A stretch of DNA of 48,995 nucleotides from Brevibacillus borstelensis (GCF_003710865.1 NZ_RHHO01000048.1:1-48995), one strand, 5' to 3'. Shown: positions 8,881 through 18,983, numbered from the stretch's first letter. Notes: generated by a model from the sequence alone, not told the origin. Translations and numbers: made by a program.

Positions 8881-9646
8881 CTAATTGGTCTTATAATTAT
8901 CCAGTTTTAACGTCCAAGTTTCAGTTCCCAATTTTAGCGTTGCCTTTGTGTTGACGCCAATTGTACTAGCCCAATCAGAAACTGGCTTCCAGTTTTTGGG
9001 GGCATCGTATGAGAAAGAATTTGATGATGGGTATAAAGGTCCACTATCTTGGATCACAGACCCTCCGTGTGTTCCATCATCACGCAAAGCTCCTCCTGAA
9101 GCGCCGTATCTCACTTCTCTGCTTGTTATCGACACTTTATTATCACTAATCGTCCAGCCACCAGTTACTTTGGTCAATTTCTTAAATCCATCGCCGTTAG
9201 TAGATTTGTACTTATCCCAGTAGTATGTAGAATATGCTTTGACCGAATAACTTGAATCCCAATCTTCATCAGAAGTTGACCCTAAAATGGATATTGATTT
9301 ATTATCCAGTACTTCTTTAGGAATACCATAGAAGTAATAAGTTACGTAGCTCTCTTTCTGTTCACTTGTAGCAATATTTCTTTCGGTTTTTAAACGTTGT
9401 GTCGTATGATAAACTTTCAAATTTTTCTCAACACCCCCATCAGTTTGCAACTTAGCCTCAGCACTTGGAGTACTTTTATAATCTGTGATATTATTTTTCG
9501 CCCTTATAAACAATGTACTCAAATCATTAATTTCTTCCGCTTGAAAAGTCACTTCATATGAAGTTTTTGATTCTTTCGCTACAACTCCACTGACCAGAGA
9601 TGGTTAAGAGGATCGCTGAGATAACACTGCTAATAATCTTTCTCAC
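8881..9646 (-). pseudogene. Secreted protein of unknown function with a frameshift in the signal peptide
   Basis: Function not recognised. A GTG at 9644-9646 with an AGGAGG site 7 nt upstream begins a good signal peptide (MRKIISSVISAILLTIS), but the frame hits a stop after 30 codons. Shifting frame at 9594-9600 restores a continuous reading of the form VSGVVAKESKTSYEV into the long open frame ending at 8881. One extra base, or two missing bases (CT in a TCTCT-like run), would explain this. The mature part, about 230 residues, is rich in Ser, Thr, Tyr and Lys with no cysteine and no known domain. The open frame could also start at an internal GTG (9550-9552), giving a 223-residue leaderless product, but no ribosome binding site supports that. 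Promoter and terminator are intact, so this is a recent mutation or a sequencing error. Confidence 0.65.
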
Positions 9647-9679
9647 CCTAATACCTCCTATAAATTGTATTTATATACA

Positions 9680-9708
9680 ATAATAAAATATTGAGATTTA
9701 TTTGTCAA
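9680..9708 (-). promoter_or_regulatory. Sigma-A promoter of the frameshifted secreted-protein gene
   Basis: TTGACA (9703-9708) and TATTAT (9680-9685) on the minus strand with a 17-bp spacer, about 35 bp before the GTG start. Confidence 0.65.
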
Positions 9709-9782
9709 ACTATACTAACTATTCGTTATTTTTACTGGTATTAATTTTGACTGCCTCACTTTTATACGCTAATTCCAAATAA

Positions 9783-9829
9783 AATACGGTGATCTCTCCT
9801 TGGTAGCACCCAGAAGCGATCACCGTATT
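9783..9829 (-). terminator. Rho-independent terminator of ftsH
   Basis: Perfect 12-bp arms (AATACGGTGATC / GATCACCGTATT) surround a 23-nt loop. The T-rich sequence TTTTATTT follows on the minus strand, about 30 bp after the ftsH stop. Confidence 0.85.
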
Positions 9830-9859
9830 CAAACTCGACTTGATCAACCTATAATCATT

Positions 9860-11896
9860 TTATTGTTTCTTCTCGTCCTGTTCGGACCCACTGTTCGGCG
9901 TCTCCGCAGTGTTTTCCGCTTTGTTGTCAGTGTTGCCTTCCGTCGTGCTTTCCGCGTTTTCAACGGTTTCCTTTTTGGCTTCCGTCGCTTCGCTGATGGT
10001 CGGCTCGTCTTTCTTTGGCTGGATATTCACAACCACGTCTTTGTTTTCGAGTGGATGCGGATCCAGCTTTCCGTGCTCGATCAACTGCTTGATTTGATCA
10101 GCGTCAAGCGTCTCGACTTCTAGCAGTGTGGTAGCTACAAGCTCCAGCTGATCACGGTGCTTCGTGAGCAGCTCTTTACACTTGTCGTAGCACTCATTGA
10201 TAATGCTTTGCATCTCCTGGTCGATTTCGTAAGCGATCTGTTCGGAGTAGTTTCGCTCGTGGCCAATATCGCGGCCCAGGAATACTTGACCCTGATTGCG
10301 GCCAAATTGCATTGGCCCCAGTCGGCTCATCCCGTATTCCGTAATCATGCTGCGCGCAATCGCCGTTGCACGCTGGAAGTCGTTGTGAGCGCCGGTACTG
10401 ATATCGCCCAGCACCAGCTCTTCTGCAACGCGTCCACCCAAGAGACCGGTAATCTTGTCGAGCAAGTCGGTCTTCGTTGCAAAGAAACGGTCTTCTTTCG
10501 GCAGCATCACTGTGTATCCACCAGCTTGGCCGCGCGGAATGATGGTTACCTTATGTACCATTTCTGCATTTCTGAGGTAGTATCCGATAATCGTATGGCC
10601 CGCTTCGTGGTAAGCCACGAGACGTCTTTCGTCTTCGCTCACTACGCGGGATTTTTTCGCCGGACCGGCGATGACGCGGTCGATGGCTTCATCGACTTCA
10701 GCCATGTTGATTTGCTTCTTGTTTTTCCGTGCTGTCAGAAGAGCTGCCTCATTCAGCAGGTTCTCCAGATCGGCACCGGTGAAGCCCGACGTGCCGCGTG
10801 CGATGACATCCAGCTTCACGTCTTCGCCAAGCGGTTTGTTGCGGGCATGGACCTTCAGTACAGCTTCGCGGCCCTTGATGTCCGGGCGGTCTACCGTAAT
10901 TTGACGGTCAAAACGTCCTGGACGCAGCAGCGCAGGGTCCAGAATGTCCGGGCGGTTCGTCGCAGCGACGATGATAATGCCTTCGTTGCCGCCGAAGCCG
11001 TCCATTTCAACAAGCAATTGGTTCAGCGTTTGCTCGCGCTCGTCATGGCCGCCGCCAAGACCTGCTCCACGCTGACGACCGACTGCGTCAATCTCGTCGA
11101 TAAAGATAATGCAAGGCGCGTTTTTCTTTGCGTTTTCAAACAAATCACGCACGCGGGACGCACCCACCCCGACGAACATCTCTACAAAGTCAGAACCGGA
11201 GATGCTGAAGAACGGCACACCCGCTTCACCGGCAACAGCACGGGCAAGCAAGGTTTTACCGGTACCAGGAGGACCCACGAGCAGCACGCCTTTTGGAATG
11301 CGCGCGCCAACTGCGTCAAACTTGCGCGGGTCTTTGAGGAACTCGACCACTTCCTCCAGCTCCGCCTTTTCTTCGTCTGCTCCTGCAACATCGTTGAATG
11401 TAACGCGCTTTTTCTCTTCGTTGTATAGCTTCGCACGGCTCTTCCCGAAGTTCATCACTCGGCTGCCGCCGCCCTGAGCCTGGTTTAACAGGAAGAAGAA
11501 CAGGATAAAGATGATGATGAAAGGAATGATCGATGTCAGGAACGTCAGCCAGATGCTGTTGCCTTCCTGCGGAGCGACCTCAACCCTTTTCACTTTTTGC
11601 TCATCGATCTTCGCGTTAACCAGCTTGATGATATCCGAATCGTAAAGCGGTACATTTGTTACAAACTTGGTTTCCTGTCCCGGATTCGCTGCTTTCAGGA
11701 TACCGTCTACCCGATACGTTCCTCCCTCAGGACGAAGCGTAAGCTCGGAGACGTTATCGGTTAACAGCTGTACCCGGAATTCCTGATATGTAAGTTTCCC
11801 AACCTTATCAGAACCGGAGAGGATAAAATTCACGATCCCGACCGTGACAAGAAAGATTAGTAGGTAGAACCCGGTATTACGAAAAAAGCGATTCAT
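9860..11896 (-). CDS. ftsH: ATP-dependent zinc metalloprotease FtsH
   Basis: A 678-residue membrane-bound AAA+ protease that degrades unneeded or misfolded membrane and cytosolic proteins. Two membrane helices (about residues 8-27 and 115-138) flank an extracytoplasmic domain. The AAA module has Walker A GPPGTGKT (208-215), Walker B IIFIDE (263-268) and the second region of homology ending RPGRFDR. The zinc site HEAGH is at 430-434. The C-terminal tail, about 45 residues, is rich in Glu, Asn and Thr and is low-complexity. The gene is last in the conserved tilS-hpt-ftsH cluster. A GAGGAGGT site precedes the ATG; a plausible promoter (TTGTGA, 18 bp, TAAAAT) lies in the 69-bp gap behind hpt. Confidence 0.98.
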   Translation of the reverse strand: MNRFFRNTGFYLLIFLVTVGIVNFILSGSDKVGKLTYQEFRVQLLTDNVSELTLRPEGGTYRVDGILKAANPGQETKFVTNVPLYDSDIIKLVNAKIDEQKVKRVEVAPQEGNSIWLTFLTSIIPFIIIFILFFFLLNQAQGGGSRVMNFGKSRAKLYNEEKKRVTFNDVAGADEEKAELEEVVEFLKDPRKFDAVGARIPKGVLLVGPPGTGKTLLARAVAGEAGVPFFSISGSDFVEMFVGVGASRVRDLFENAKKNAPCIIFIDEIDAVGRQRGAGLGGGHDEREQTLNQLLVEMDGFGGNEGIIIVAATNRPDILDPALLRPGRFDRQITVDRPDIKGREAVLKVHARNKPLGEDVKLDVIARGTSGFTGADLENLLNEAALLTARKNKKQINMAEVDEAIDRVIAGPAKKSRVVSEDERRLVAYHEAGHTIIGYYLRNAEMVHKVTIIPRGQAGGYTVMLPKEDRFFATKTDLLDKITGLLGGRVAEELVLGDISTGAHNDFQRATAIARSMITEYGMSRLGPMQFGRNQGQVFLGRDIGHERNYSEQIAYEIDQEMQSIINECYDKCKELLTKHRDQLELVATTLLEVETLDADQIKQLIEHGKLDPHPLENKDVVVNIQPKKDEPTISEATEAKKETVENAESTTEGNTDNKAENTAETPNSGSEQDEKKQ

Positions 11897-11965
11897 TCCT
11901 TACCTCCTCTCACGAACAGACACTTTTCACATTTTACCATATGGAGTCAGTTCTTCACAACAAAG

Positions 11966-12505
11966 CTAGTTCGTGTAAACTTCCGGTTTTAGTACGCCAA
12001 TAAATGGCAGGTTTCGATATTTCTCGGCAAAATCCAGACCGTAGCCGACTACGAATTCGTCTGGAATCGTAAATCCGCTGTAATCTGGCGAGATGTCTAC
12101 TTTGCGGCGATCCGGCTTGTTGAGAAGCGTCACGACCTTTACGGAAGCCGCCTGGCGGTGGCGCAGAAGCTCCATCAGCCTGCTCAGCGTCAAACCGCTG
12201 TCCATGATGTCCTCGACAACGAGGACGTGACGGCCTTCGGCGGAAGTGTCGAGGTCCTTCAGGATTTTCACCATCCCGGAAGACTCGGTTCCGCTTCCAT
12301 AGCTGGATACGGCCATAAAGTCCATTTCGCAGGGAATGTCCATATGGCGAAGCAAATCGGCCATAAATACGACAGCGCCCTTCAAAACGCAGATGACCAA
12401 CGGGTTTTTGTCCCGGTATTCTTCGCTCAAGATAGAGCCCAGCTCTTTAACCTTGCTGGCAATTTGTTCTTCGGTGAGCAAAATCTCCTTGATGTCTTGG
12501 TTCAC
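11966..12505 (-). CDS. hpt: Hypoxanthine phosphoribosyltransferase
   Basis: Purine salvage enzyme converting hypoxanthine or guanine with PRPP to IMP or GMP; 179 residues. The PRPP-binding loop [13 protein letters not shown] (about residues 94-106) with the acidic pair is intact. The GTG at 12503-12505 is chosen because GGGAGG lies 6 nt upstream and because it overlaps the tilS stop in the arrangement GTGA, a translational coupling signal. The open frame continues 6 codons further upstream without support. In B. subtilis (hprT) it occupies the same place between tilS and ftsH, where the protein is reported to act with TilS in regulating ftsH. Confidence 0.96.
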   Translation of the reverse strand: MNQDIKEILLTEEQIASKVKELGSILSEEYRDKNPLVICVLKGAVVFMADLLRHMDIPCEMDFMAVSSYGSGTESSGMVKILKDLDTSAEGRHVLVVEDIMDSGLTLSRLMELLRHRQAASVKVVTLLNKPDRRKVDISPDYSGFTIPDEFVVGYGLDFAEKYRNLPFIGVLKPEVYTN

Positions 12506-13929
12506 GTTAATACCTCCCGCCACTCTTCTCCAAACTCCACTTCCACATACAATACCCGCTTGGTCCGTTCACTTACAGGCGCAATGGCGGATCGGCGGAT
12601 GCCCGGAACCCAGATCACCTGGTCGCCCGCAGTCAGGATCGGCAGTCTGTCCCGCCACTTCTGCGGCACCTTGGCGTCGATCAGCAGTTCCTTCAGCTTT
12701 TTGCTCCCCGCTGTTCCCCATAGAGGCATGCGGTCACCTTGCTTTCGATTGCGAACGCATAAAGGCCCAGGAAGGCGATCGGCATCAAAAGCCGCCGCGT
12801 GATCGGGAACTCGTGCCCAATCGATGGGGCCATCACGATAAAACGTATGTACCGCTGCTCCACTTTCCGTAATCAGTGTTGTTCCCGGAACAGCAAGCTG
12901 GTAGCAGAAAATCTGACGATATAATTTCTGGCCATTCGTCTGAAAGCGAACCTGCCGATATGCCCTGGCCACTGTCACGGCACCGGGCAAATCCAGTTCA
13001 GCAGACGGACGATTTCCCTCTATCATGCGCAAAACGGCCTCCACATGTTGCGAAGACCATTCGATTTGGCTTGAGAGATAACTTAATATTAGAGTAATCA
13101 TTCTCCTTTGTAAAGCAACGTCACAACTTTGAAACTTGTCGGCGTCGATCGTCACGTCGCCTTTTTTCTGCTTGATCACAACCGCTTTTAACTGATCGCG
13201 ACTCTGCTTTTGCAGGTAAGCTTCATCCTCCTGAACGGCCTTTGACAGGGAAAGGATGTGCTCGCGGTAGCGCTCGTTTACCTGCTCCAACAGCGGCATT
13301 ACTTCCAGCCGGATCAGGTTGCGGGCGTACTTGCGCGAGCGGTTGCTGCTGTCCTCTCGCGGGAATAGCGCGTTTTCCTCACAGTAGCGCTCCAGCTCCG
13401 CTCTGCTCACATGCAGAAGCGGCCGGATCAGCTCGACCTGGCCCTCCACCAGCCAGCGCCTGGCTGGCATCCCGGTCAGACCGGAGAGGCGCGTTCCCCT
13501 CAACAGCCGAAACAAGACCGTCTCCACCTGGTCGTCGGCATGATGCGCCACGGCTACTTTGGCAGCGCCTGTACGAAGCGCGACCTGCTTGTAGAGATCA
13601 TAGCGCACAGCGCGGCTCGCTTCCTGAGCCCCCATGCCGGTCTCCTTCATGACATCTGGAATGCTCCGTTCAAACAAGTGAAAAGAAACCCCGAGGGATT
13701 GGCACAGCTCTCCGGCATAGTCCGCGTCCCTGCCCGCTTCCTCCCCGCGGAAACCGTGATTCAGGTGTACAGCGTGCAATTTCCAGCCGTACTGATAGTG
13801 TGAATTGAGAGCCCACAAGATATGCAAAAGGGCAGTCGAGTCATTTCCGCCAGAGATGCCGACCACGACTGTCTCGCCCGGCTCCAGGAGCCTGCTGCGC
13901 TCGATGTTATTGCGCACGCTTTCTAGCAT
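12502..13929 (-). CDS. tilS: tRNA(Ile)-lysidine synthase TilS
   Basis: Essential enzyme that attaches lysine to C34 of the tRNA-Ile reading AUA, using ATP. The N-terminal PP-loop SGGNDS is at residues 26-31, in the family pattern SGGxDS. It is followed by the [17 protein letters not shown] region and by C-terminal substrate-binding domains ending in the [21 protein letters not shown] segment. The ATG at 13927-13929 is preferred over an upstream one because GGAGGGG lies 8 nt before it, giving 475 residues, the normal length. The start overlaps the end of the exporter gene by 23 nt, and the stop overlaps the hpt start. Confidence 0.95.
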   Translation of the reverse strand: MLESVRNNIERSRLLEPGETVVVGISGGNDSTALLHILWALNSHYQYGWKLHAVHLNHGFRGEEAGRDADYAGELCQSLGVSFHLFERSIPDVMKETGMGAQEASRAVRYDLYKQVALRTGAAKVAVAHHADDQVETVLFRLLRGTRLSGLTGMPARRWLVEGQVELIRPLLHVSRAELERYCEENALFPREDSSNRSRKYARNLIRLEVMPLLEQVNERYREHILSLSKAVQEDEAYLQKQSRDQLKAVVIKQKKGDVTIDADKFQSCDVALQRRMITLILSYLSSQIEWSSQHVEAVLRMIEGNRPSAELDLPGAVTVARAYRQVRFQTNGQKLYRQIFCYQLAVPGTTLITESGAAVHTFYRDGPIDWARVPDHAAAFDADRLPGPLCVRNRKQGDRMPLWGTAGSKKLKELLIDAKVPQKWRDRLPILTAGDQVIWVPGIRRSAIAPVSERTKRVLYVEVEFGEEWREVLT

Positions 13930-14356
13930 GGCGCGCTCCCCTCCAGATGGCAAATAAAGAAATTCCCAGGATCAGACCGGACGCGATCGCTCCTGCCACC
14001 ATCGCAGTCTGCATGGCCAGCATGATTCCTTCCATATATTGTCCATTTACGAAGGCAAGCATCGCTTTGTAAGCAAGAGATCCCGGCACCAGAGGGATGA
14101 TGCCGGCAACACTGAAGTTGGTGGAGGGGACCCTCAGCCAGACGGACAAAACTTGACTTAATATGGAAACGGTTGTCGCTGCCGCAAACGTGCATAAAAT
14201 AACCTCAGCCCCAAAATATGGGAGAATGGAGAAAACAAGCCATCCGGTCAAACCGGCGAAGCCGCATGCCAGCAAGGTGCGCACCGGAACATTAAACAGC
14301 AATCCCCACGCCATCGAAGACAACAGACTGAGGCCCAATCCTTTCAACAATACCAT
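13907..14356 (-). CDS. Threonine/serine exporter family protein, C-terminal half (ThrE_2/DUF3815)
   Basis: A 149-residue membrane protein with about four to five helices. The segment STNFSVAGIIPLVPGSLAYKAM is the hallmark of the C-terminal half of ThrE-type exporters. Full-length ThrE carries both halves in one chain; here the halves are separate genes 7 bp apart, a split common in Firmicutes. The two proteins probably form one transporter. Substrate (threonine, serine or another small metabolite) is only inferred from the family. Confidence 0.85.
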   Translation of the reverse strand: MVLLKGLGLSLLSSMAWGLLFNVPVRTLLACGFAGLTGWLVFSILPYFGAEVILCTFAAATTVSILSQVLSVWLRVPSTNFSVAGIIPLVPGSLAYKAMLAFVNGQYMEGIMLAMQTAMVAGAIASGLILGISLFAIWRGARHARKRAQ

Positions 14357-14363
14357 TCGTCTC

Positions 14364-15113
14364 TCACCTCACGAACCACAGGGTAATAGCCGTCGCTACC
14401 GCAACGGAAAGTGCTGTCAAAAGCGCTTCTGCCCCGCGTGAGACTCCCGCGACGAGATCTCCGGCCATCAGATCCCTGAGCGAGTTGGTGATGGCGATCC
14501 CCGGGAAGAGAGGAAGCATGGCACCGATGATCAGGATGCTGAGGTGCAGCTCCGTAAAAAAGGTAGCGCACAGGAGCGCAAACAATCCGCCCAGCAAAGC
14601 TGATACAAATTCAGTAAAAAATTTGATCCGTAGAAACTTTTCAAAAAATTGCAGACTGAGGTTGACCGTCAGTCCCGCCAATGCGGAGGGCAGCAGATCA
14701 TACCAAGTACCGCCCGCAAGCATGGCAAAAGAGCCGCTGGCAACGCCAGCCGCCGTATGCAGCATCCATTTGGGGTAAACCGGTTTTCCCTGATCGATTT
14801 GCTGAAACAGGTTGTAGGCTTCATAGATGGTAATATCTCCCGAAACAAACCGGCGCGAGACGTCGTTGGCCAAGGTGACCTTGCTCAAATTGATCGTCCG
14901 GCTGGGTGTGCGGATCATGCGTGTATGATCTTGTCCATTCGCACGAAATGACAAGATGATGCTGGTCGGGGTCGCGGAGCTGTTAACCGAATCCATGCCG
15001 GCCGCCTTGGCAATCCACGACATCGTCTCTTCCGTACGATACGTTTCCCCGCCGTTCTTCAACATAATTTCGCCTGCCAACAAGCAGGTATCCATAACAA
15101 GATCTGGGGACAC
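14364..15113 (-). CDS. Threonine/serine exporter family protein, N-terminal half (ThrE/DUF1212)
   Basis: A 249-residue protein. The cytoplasmic N-terminal part contains AGEIMLKNGGETYRTEETM, typical of DUF1212, with a predicted hydrolase-like fold. It is followed by about five membrane helices including FPGIAITNSLRDLMAGDLVAGVSRGAEALL. It begins with GTG (15111-15113) behind AAGGGGTG. Its partner half follows at once. In B. subtilis yabT and tilS are adjacent, so this exporter pair is an addition to the conserved cluster. The tight spacing (15 bp after yabT) suggests one operon. Confidence 0.87.
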   Translation of the reverse strand: MSPDLVMDTCLLAGEIMLKNGGETYRTEETMSWIAKAAGMDSVNSSATPTSIILSFRANGQDHTRMIRTPSRTINLSKVTLANDVSRRFVSGDITIYEAYNLFQQIDQGKPVYPKWMLHTAAGVASGSFAMLAGGTWYDLLPSALAGLTVNLSLQFFEKFLRIKFFTEFVSALLGGLFALLCATFFTELHLSILIIGAMLPLFPGIAITNSLRDLMAGDLVAGVSRGAEALLTALSVAVATAITLWFVR

Positions 15114-15128
15114 CTATTGTCACACCCC

Positions 15129-16061
15129 TTACATCATCCATGCATAATACAATGTTCCGGCCAATAGCAGCATGGATGCGACAAACAACCCGCCTATCCA
15201 GATGCCTGATGAACCGGACCCTGACGCCTTTTTTTGCTGAACTGCAGTCGTACGGCCTTGCACGATCGCCAGCATATCGCTTTTCATTTCTTCCGCTCCC
15301 GCGTACTGTCCGTGGAAAGCCTTGATGAGCGGAACCCGAAATGGGTAAAGGCTGTCGTTGTTCCGTATTATATCACAGAGCAGACTGGTTTGACGCGGCT
15401 CCGTTCGAGAACTCTTCCAAACTTCCGGGCTGCTTGCCAGACGGACGGTCATCACGGCCAGCGAGAAGAGATCATAGGCCGGCTCTGCGCGTCTGTCACC
15501 CGCATGCCAGGCAGCCCGGTCATACTCCTCCGTAAATTGCCTGACCGCACAGCCATGTTTCGTAACCCCTCCAAAATCGATCAGCCTCACTTGACTGTCT
15601 GCACGGGTTACAATCACGTTTTCCGGCTTCAAGTCGCCGAAAACCCATCCTCTTTGATGGAGGACGACCAGTCTGGCCAAAAGCTGGATGATCAAAACCG
15701 GCACCCAATCCGTTCCCGTGCGCTGGACGAACTGATCCAGCTGCTCGCCATCGAGGTATTCCATCGCGTAAAAGGTGCATGACCGCCCGTCAATATAGAG
15801 GTCATCCACGTCGCAGAGGAGCGGAGCGACGGTTACCCGCGCATCCCGCCCCTGCTGAACGCTTTTTAGCGCATGAACTTCCATGAGAATATCCATGCCT
15901 TCCGCTCCGATTTTCACGGCTCGCCGAACCCCGTCCTGGGACACCAGATAGACCGCCCCGTTGGCACCACGCCCCAGCTCCCGCAGGACATGGTACGTTT
16001 TCTGATTCCATTTGCCGCGAAATTGGGGAGGCAGCTTGGGAATGGCGCGATTAAAAGACAT
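15129..16061 (-). CDS. yabT: Serine/threonine protein kinase, YabT-like
   Basis: A 310-residue Hanks-type kinase with a C-terminal membrane anchor (about residues 287-307) and no extracellular sensor domain, as in B. subtilis YabT. Visible parts: glycine loop LGRGANGAVYLV (29-40), ATP lysine K50, helix-C glutamate E61, catalytic loop GDLKPENV (142-149) and DFG (162-164). The usual HRD triplet reads FGD, so this is a non-RD kinase that may not need activation-loop phosphorylation. YabT of B. subtilis works during sporulation and DNA-damage control and is reported to be DNA-activated; the same role here is inferred from position. It overlaps the upstream VWA gene by 11 nt. Confidence 0.88.
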   Translation of the reverse strand: MSFNRAIPKLPPQFRGKWNQKTYHVLRELGRGANGAVYLVSQDGVRRAVKIGAEGMDILMEVHALKSVQQGRDARVTVAPLLCDVDDLYIDGRSCTFYAMEYLDGEQLDQFVQRTGTDWVPVLIIQLLARLVVLHQRGWVFGDLKPENVIVTRADSQVRLIDFGGVTKHGCAVRQFTEEYDRAAWHAGDRRAEPAYDLFSLAVMTVRLASSPEVWKSSRTEPRQTSLLCDIIRNNDSLYPFRVPLIKAFHGQYAGAEEMKSDMLAIVQGRTTAVQQKKASGSGSSGIWIGGLFVASMLLLAGTLYYAWMM

Positions 16062-16812
16062 GGTCTCTCAAACTGCCTTGGTCACCGTCTTCGAGCTCAT
16101 TATGCCCGTAGCGATCGCGCAAGCCGGTTGGGAGCTTGACATGCTCAAACAGTGCAATCGCTTCGATAATCGCCGGTCCAGTCGGTGTAATCCCGCTCAT
16201 CGTCAGTCCGGAAGTCAACTGATGAGCCTGATCCACCTCCTCAGTCCACGGGATGCGGACATCGAGGTGATTTTGTTTCCCAGGAAATGAACAAACAGCC
16301 ATCCGGCTTTGTCCGCTTCTCGAACGAAGGCTGATGCTGAAGTCGTGGATGGCTTGCTGGACAGCAGCCAGCTTCGGCTTCATGCTTCCGGAGGAATCGA
16401 CCAGCATCACTACATCGAGACGACTGCGTTCGCCCAGCTCGTCCACCATCCCGGCGACCTGGACTCTTTTCTCGGGAACCAATCCCTCCATGGCGGAATC
16501 GCCCAAAATCTCTTTCAATTCCTTGCTTACTACCTGGTGGATCGTCCGCGTCATAGCCTTGCGTGTCAACATCTGTACGGTTTGGGCCAACTGCTGGGGG
16601 TACACGATGTCAAACAGACCGCCGCCCGCTTCTGCTATTTCGCGAATTTCCTTCTCTCCCTGCTCGCCCATATCGCCTTTTTCAACCACGCCGATGACGT
16701 TTACCGTGATCCCCTGCTCCCTCGCCAGGGTCGCAGCCGCAACCGGACTAATGCCGGAGTTGGAGCAGCCGTCCGTCACCACCAAAATTTGTCGTAAGGT
16801 TGCTTCTTTCAC
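16051..16812 (-). CDS. yabS: VWA-domain protein, YabS-like
   Basis: A 253-residue cytosolic protein of unknown function, conserved beside the YabT kinase. A metal-ion-dependent adhesion site DSSGS lies near residues 137-143 inside a von Willebrand A-type fold. The N-terminal half carries an isolated VVTDGCSNSG block, which resembles the later part of a VWA fold, so the protein looks like a tandem or permuted arrangement. The start is GTG (16810-16812) with GGGGAG about 7 nt upstream. A substrate or partner of the kinase is a reasonable guess but is not shown by the sequence. Confidence 0.83.
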   Translation of the reverse strand: MKEATLRQILVVTDGCSNSGISPVAAATLAREQGITVNVIGVVEKGDMGEQGEKEIREIAEAGGGLFDIVYPQQLAQTVQMLTRKAMTRTIHQVVSKELKEILGDSAMEGLVPEKRVQVAGMVDELGERSRLDVVMLVDSSGSMKPKLAAVQQAIHDFSISLRSRSGQSRMAVCSFPGKQNHLDVRIPWTEEVDQAHQLTSGLTMSGITPTGPAIIEAIALFEHVKLPTGLRDRYGHNELEDGDQGSLRDHVF

Positions 16813-16881
16813 TAGTCATCTCCCCATTCTGTCTTGCCTGTATTGGTAACCAGTATCGACAGTGCAAAGGGGAAACATACC

Positions 16882-16926
16882 AGAAGGATTGCCGCAGGCT
16901 TGTCAGAAGCCCGCTGCAACCCTTCT
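16882..16926. terminator. Long hairpin between ptsI and yabS
   Basis: Two 20-nt arms (16882-16901 and 16907-16926) pair at 17 of 20 positions around a 5-nt loop. A T-run (TTTTA) follows on the plus strand; on the minus strand the tail is less T-rich. It most likely ends the fru-pts transcript but is not a textbook terminator in that direction. Confidence 0.55.
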
Positions 16927-16961
16927 TTTATCCATCATTTTATCTATCGTTCACTTCATCG

Positions 16962-18686
16962 TCACAGCTTGCTGATCACATGCTCCTGGATATACGCCCG
17001 GATATCCTCTCCGCTCTCCAGTGCCAGCGCTTGCTCGGCGACGGCTACCATCTCAGATGCGTCCAATTGCTTCAGAAGATGGCGGGTGCGCAGAATGGAG
17101 GTCGCGCTCATGCTGAACTCGTCCAGACCCAGGCCCAGCAGGATCGGTACCGCAAGCTCTTCTCCGGCCATTTCACCGCACATGCCTACCCATTTCCCTT
17201 CTTGATGAGCCGCTTTGATCACCTGGCGGATCAGTCTCAGGACAGCGGGATGAAAAGGATCGTACAAGTAGGAGACCTGCTCGTTCATCCGGTCGGCGGC
17301 CATCGTATACTGGATCAGATCGTTCGTGCCGATACTGAAGAAGTCGACCTCCTTGGCCAACTGGTCGGCGATCATGGCAGCCGCCGGAACCTCAATCATG
17401 ATTCCCACTTCGAGATTCTCGTTAAACGGAATGTGGTTATTGCGCAAATCCGTTTTCACTTCGTCCAGCAACTGGTTTGCCCTGCGCAGTTCTCGCAGCG
17501 TCGCGATCATGGGGTACATGATTTTAATGCCCCCGTACGCACTCGCTCTGAGCAAGGCACGCAGCTGTGTCTTGAACAGCTCGGGACGATCCAGACAAAG
17601 GCGGATGGCCCGATAGCCGAGAAACGGATTCAGCTCCTTTGGCATCTCCAAATAGGAAAGCTCCTTGTCCCCGCCAATATCCAGCGTCCTGATCACCACA
17701 GGCTTTTCTCCCATCGCCTGCGCAGCAGCTTTGTAAGCCTCAAACTGCTCCTCTTCTGTCGGAAACTGTGCTTTTCCCATGTACAAAAACTCGGTGCGGA
17801 ACAACCCGATCGCCTCGGCTCCGTTTTGAAGCGCTTGCACGGCGTCCTGCGGATTGCCGATATTGGCAGCCAGTTCTACCCGCTTGCCGTCTTTCGTTAT
17901 CGTCGCTTCCTTGACCAGACGGGCCCACATCTCTTTTTGCTCAGCGTAGGCCTTTTGCTTTTCCTCATACGTACGGATGACTGTCTCATCCGGCTGGATA
18001 AACACTTTTCCCTCCAGCCCGTCGACGATCACCGTATCCCCGGTCTGAACCTGCTCCGTGATCGCAGACAGCCCGACTACGGCCGGGATTTCCATCGTGC
18101 GAGCCATAATTGCCGAGTGAGACGTACGGCCTCCGATATTGGTCAAAAAGCCTTTCACCTTGTCGCGGTCAAGCTGTGCCGTATCGGATGGGGTCAGATC
18201 ATGCACGACGAGAACGATCGGGCCGTCCAGGCTTGTATCCAACTGTTCAGAGATGCCTAGCAGCTTTCTCAGTACACGCTGGCTTACATCGCGAAGATCG
18301 GCTGCCCGCTCCCGCATGTACTCGTTATCCATGCTTTCGAATAACACGACAAAGCTGTCGCGAACGTCTTCCACAGCGGCTTCCGCATTCAGCCCCTCGC
18401 TCGCAATTTTCGCCTCAATTGCACTGATGAAGTCGGGGTCCTGCAAAAACATCTGGTGGGCTTCAAAAATGGCCGCTTCTTTCTCCCCGATGTCCTTGCG
18501 CGTCTTTTCCTTGATCAGCTCTAATTCTTGATGAGCCTCCTGTATGCTCCGTTGAAACCGTTCCACTTCTGCAGCTCTCTGTTCTTCACCGATGGTCCGG
18601 CGTTCATAGCGGATTTCTTCGCTGCCTTTGACCACCGCACGTCCGATGACGATTCCCGGAGCTGCCGCAATGCCCTGGATAACCAT
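16962..18686 (-). CDS. ptsI: PTS enzyme I (phosphoenolpyruvate-protein phosphotransferase)
   Basis: General PTS enzyme that takes phosphate from phosphoenolpyruvate and passes it to HPr; 574 residues, full length. The phosphorylated histidine lies in GGRTSHSAIMART (H190), the PEP-binding region includes IGLFRTEFLYM, and the catalytic C-terminal loop is GMCGEMAG. It starts 15 bp after ptsH and is last in the fructose operon. Finding the general enzymes inside a sugar-specific operon, rather than as a stand-alone ptsHI, suggests that fructose may be a major or even the main PTS sugar of this organism (inference). Confidence 0.97.
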   Translation of the reverse strand: MVIQGIAAAPGIVIGRAVVKGSEEIRYERRTIGEEQRAAEVERFQRSIQEAHQELELIKEKTRKDIGEKEAAIFEAHQMFLQDPDFISAIEAKIASEGLNAEAAVEDVRDSFVVLFESMDNEYMRERAADLRDVSQRVLRKLLGISEQLDTSLDGPIVLVVHDLTPSDTAQLDRDKVKGFLTNIGGRTSHSAIMARTMEIPAVVGLSAITEQVQTGDTVIVDGLEGKVFIQPDETVIRTYEEKQKAYAEQKEMWARLVKEATITKDGKRVELAANIGNPQDAVQALQNGAEAIGLFRTEFLYMGKAQFPTEEEQFEAYKAAAQAMGEKPVVIRTLDIGGDKELSYLEMPKELNPFLGYRAIRLCLDRPELFKTQLRALLRASAYGGIKIMYPMIATLRELRRANQLLDEVKTDLRNNHIPFNENLEVGIMIEVPAAAMIADQLAKEVDFFSIGTNDLIQYTMAADRMNEQVSYLYDPFHPAVLRLIRQVIKAAHQEGKWVGMCGEMAGEELAVPILLGLGLDEFSMSATSILRTRHLLKQLDASEMVAVAEQALALESGEDIRAYIQEHVISKL

Positions 18687-18701
18687 GTGATCGCCCCTTA
18701 C

Positions 18702-18962
18702 TTATTCATGGACCGCTTCGAGCAGGCCTCCCAATTCCTCCATGGCTTGCTGCTCCCCTTCGCCATTGATTTCGAGCGTAATCTCGTCGCCTTTTGCCGC
18801 ACCAAGCGTCATCAGACCCATAATGCTTTTTCCGTTTACCTTTTTCGTCCCTTTGATCACATTGATCTCGCAGGCGTAGGCTGTCGCCTTTTGGACGAAC
18901 AGGGACGCAGGACGGGCATGCAGCCCGGTCGGATTTTTAATAGTAAAAGTTTGAGTCAACAT
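18702..18962 (-). CDS. ptsH: Phosphocarrier protein HPr
   Basis: An 86-residue HPr with the active-site histidine H15 in GLHARPAS and the regulatory serine S46 in GKSIMGL. S46 is the residue phosphorylated by HPr kinase in low-GC Gram-positives, so this HPr can in principle act with CcpA in carbon catabolite repression. It lies between fruA (21 bp) and ptsI (15 bp), in the same operon. Confidence 0.97.
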   Translation of the reverse strand: MLTQTFTIKNPTGLHARPASLFVQKATAYACEINVIKGTKKVNGKSIMGLMTLGAAKGDEITLEINGEGEQQAMEELGGLLEAVHE

Positions 18963-18983
18963 CGTGATTCACTCCTTGTCCAG

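Noticed and set aside
16800..18260. Plus-strand ORF (486 codons) opposite ptsI
   Set aside because: Shadow of the well-conserved ptsI; a GC-rich coding strand produces such open antisense frames.
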